A DNA stretch of 64,000 nt, from contig JASJOG010000163.1 of NCBI GenBank assembly GCA_030142905.1, forward strand, positions 479,501 through 543,500, given 5' to 3'. A program made the translations under genes and the position numbers. Of the stretch, positions 63,329 through 64,000 are shown in pieces (the first letter of the stretch is position 1; each line of letters begins with the position of its first letter). A model generated the notes under the pieces. It had not been told where the DNA came from, ran no database searches, and saw nothing but the letters and a program-made list of their open reading frames with translations. This stretch comes from Heliopora coerulea. Taxonomy: Eukaryota > Cnidaria > Anthozoa > Scleralcyonacea > Helioporidae.

Positions 63329-64000
63329 CTGTTCGTAGAAACGTTTTTATAAGGTTATACCCTCTTTAAGGGTCTGCAAAACTACTGTAACGTTCAAACA
63401 CGTGAACGTTAAACTAAGCCACTGCATTAACAATGACAAACTCGATGAATTAACTTGAAAGGAAACGGTACATCAAGATAAAGAACATATGCCAAGTATA
63501 TAAGGCAACAGTACTCACTGGAAACCATTGATTGTCACTCTTCCAAAATCATTTTGTACTGAATAAATTTTCGTGATCTGAAAAAAAATGTTGGGAAAGT
63601 GATACTGACTGTGTGTGTAGTGAAAAGCATAAAGATGATTAACAAACGAAATGAGAGTATCTTAGGGACTCAGGAACCATTTTTCTGAAATACGACTTTG
63701 GCAAACGTGTCTGATGGACGGTGCGTTTCAAGTTTGGAAATTCATCACGTTTTATGACGGTAAAAATTTTCGTCGTTTAAAATAACTGAAATGGAAAGCA
63801 TGCAATTTGGCATATAGCTTAACATGTCATCAAAATAAGTTTTACAAAGTCACAGTCACTCTGTGGTAAACATTTTGCTTCTTCCTGATCAGTTGCCAGT
63901 GAGATTTTTCATTTTCCCACTACTGTAGTGAGTTTACGGCTTATGTCACACACAGTGAGCCCACCCTTTCATTCGAATGAAACCATTACAGTCTGCGTGG
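63329..64000. other. Right edge, 5' part of the large gene not resolved
   Basis: A further possible exon at 63520-63577 has splice-like borders but no phase that fits downstream. No signal peptide, promoter or start codon was recognised, so the gene may begin beyond the window. Confidence 0.4.

Overview
The window is eukaryotic and looks like a cnidarian genome, most probably an anthozoan such as a stony coral or sea anemone. The evidence is AT-rich DNA, introns of a few hundred bases to 3 kb with GT/AG borders, tRNA-derived SINEs, Tigger DNA transposons, abundant microsatellites, and a huge extracellular mosaic gene (laminin-G, TSP1, fibrinogen-like, EGF, WSC-like, chitin-binding-like, PLAT and Kunitz modules) of the kind typical of anthozoan matrix and mucus proteins. 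The species was not identified.

Layout. 1-8 kb: two tandem minus-strand, apparently intronless paralogues (554 and 555 aa) of the LicD/fukutin-related (FKRP-like) family, separated by tandem SINE copies and a foldback element. 8-15.8 kb: no confident gene; it holds a tRNA-like inverted-repeat cluster, a Penelope-like reverse-transcriptase fragment, a TAATAA-rich minisatellite and more tRNA-like SINEs. 15.8-63.2 kb: one very large minus-strand gene. I placed 70 exons by hand. Every junction is frame-compatible, nearly all introns are phase 1, and the concatenated length is 14,064 bp, an exact multiple of three (about 4,690 residues). The true 5' end (signal peptide, start) lies beyond or near the right edge and was not resolved; the 3' end is probably the Kunitz exon at 15.86 kb.

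Domain order of the large protein, N to C: unrecognised N-terminal exon, Pro-rich stalk, LamG, Thr/Pro-rich segment, twelve TSP1 repeats, a fibrinogen-C-like domain, two TSP1, two EGF, four copies of an unrecognised ~90-residue domain (here 'D'), LamG-1, D5, WSC/apple-like, D6, D7, LamG-2, D8 to D14, LamG-3, D15, LamG-4, D16, chitin-binding-like, D17, PLAT, four EGF, a degenerate Kunitz-like domain and a canonical Kunitz domain. Short symmetric mini-exons code for linkers between many modules.

The main candidate for something new is domain D: 17 copies, each on one phase 1-1 exon, with a shared core motif I cannot match to a family I know. Its introns carry a complete Tigger transposon with an intact transposase and TA target duplication, a non-autonomous pogo-like element, foldback elements and very large simple repeats. 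Exon borders were read by eye, so individual borders may be off at alternative splice sites; transcripts are needed to confirm that all 70 exons belong to a single mRNA.
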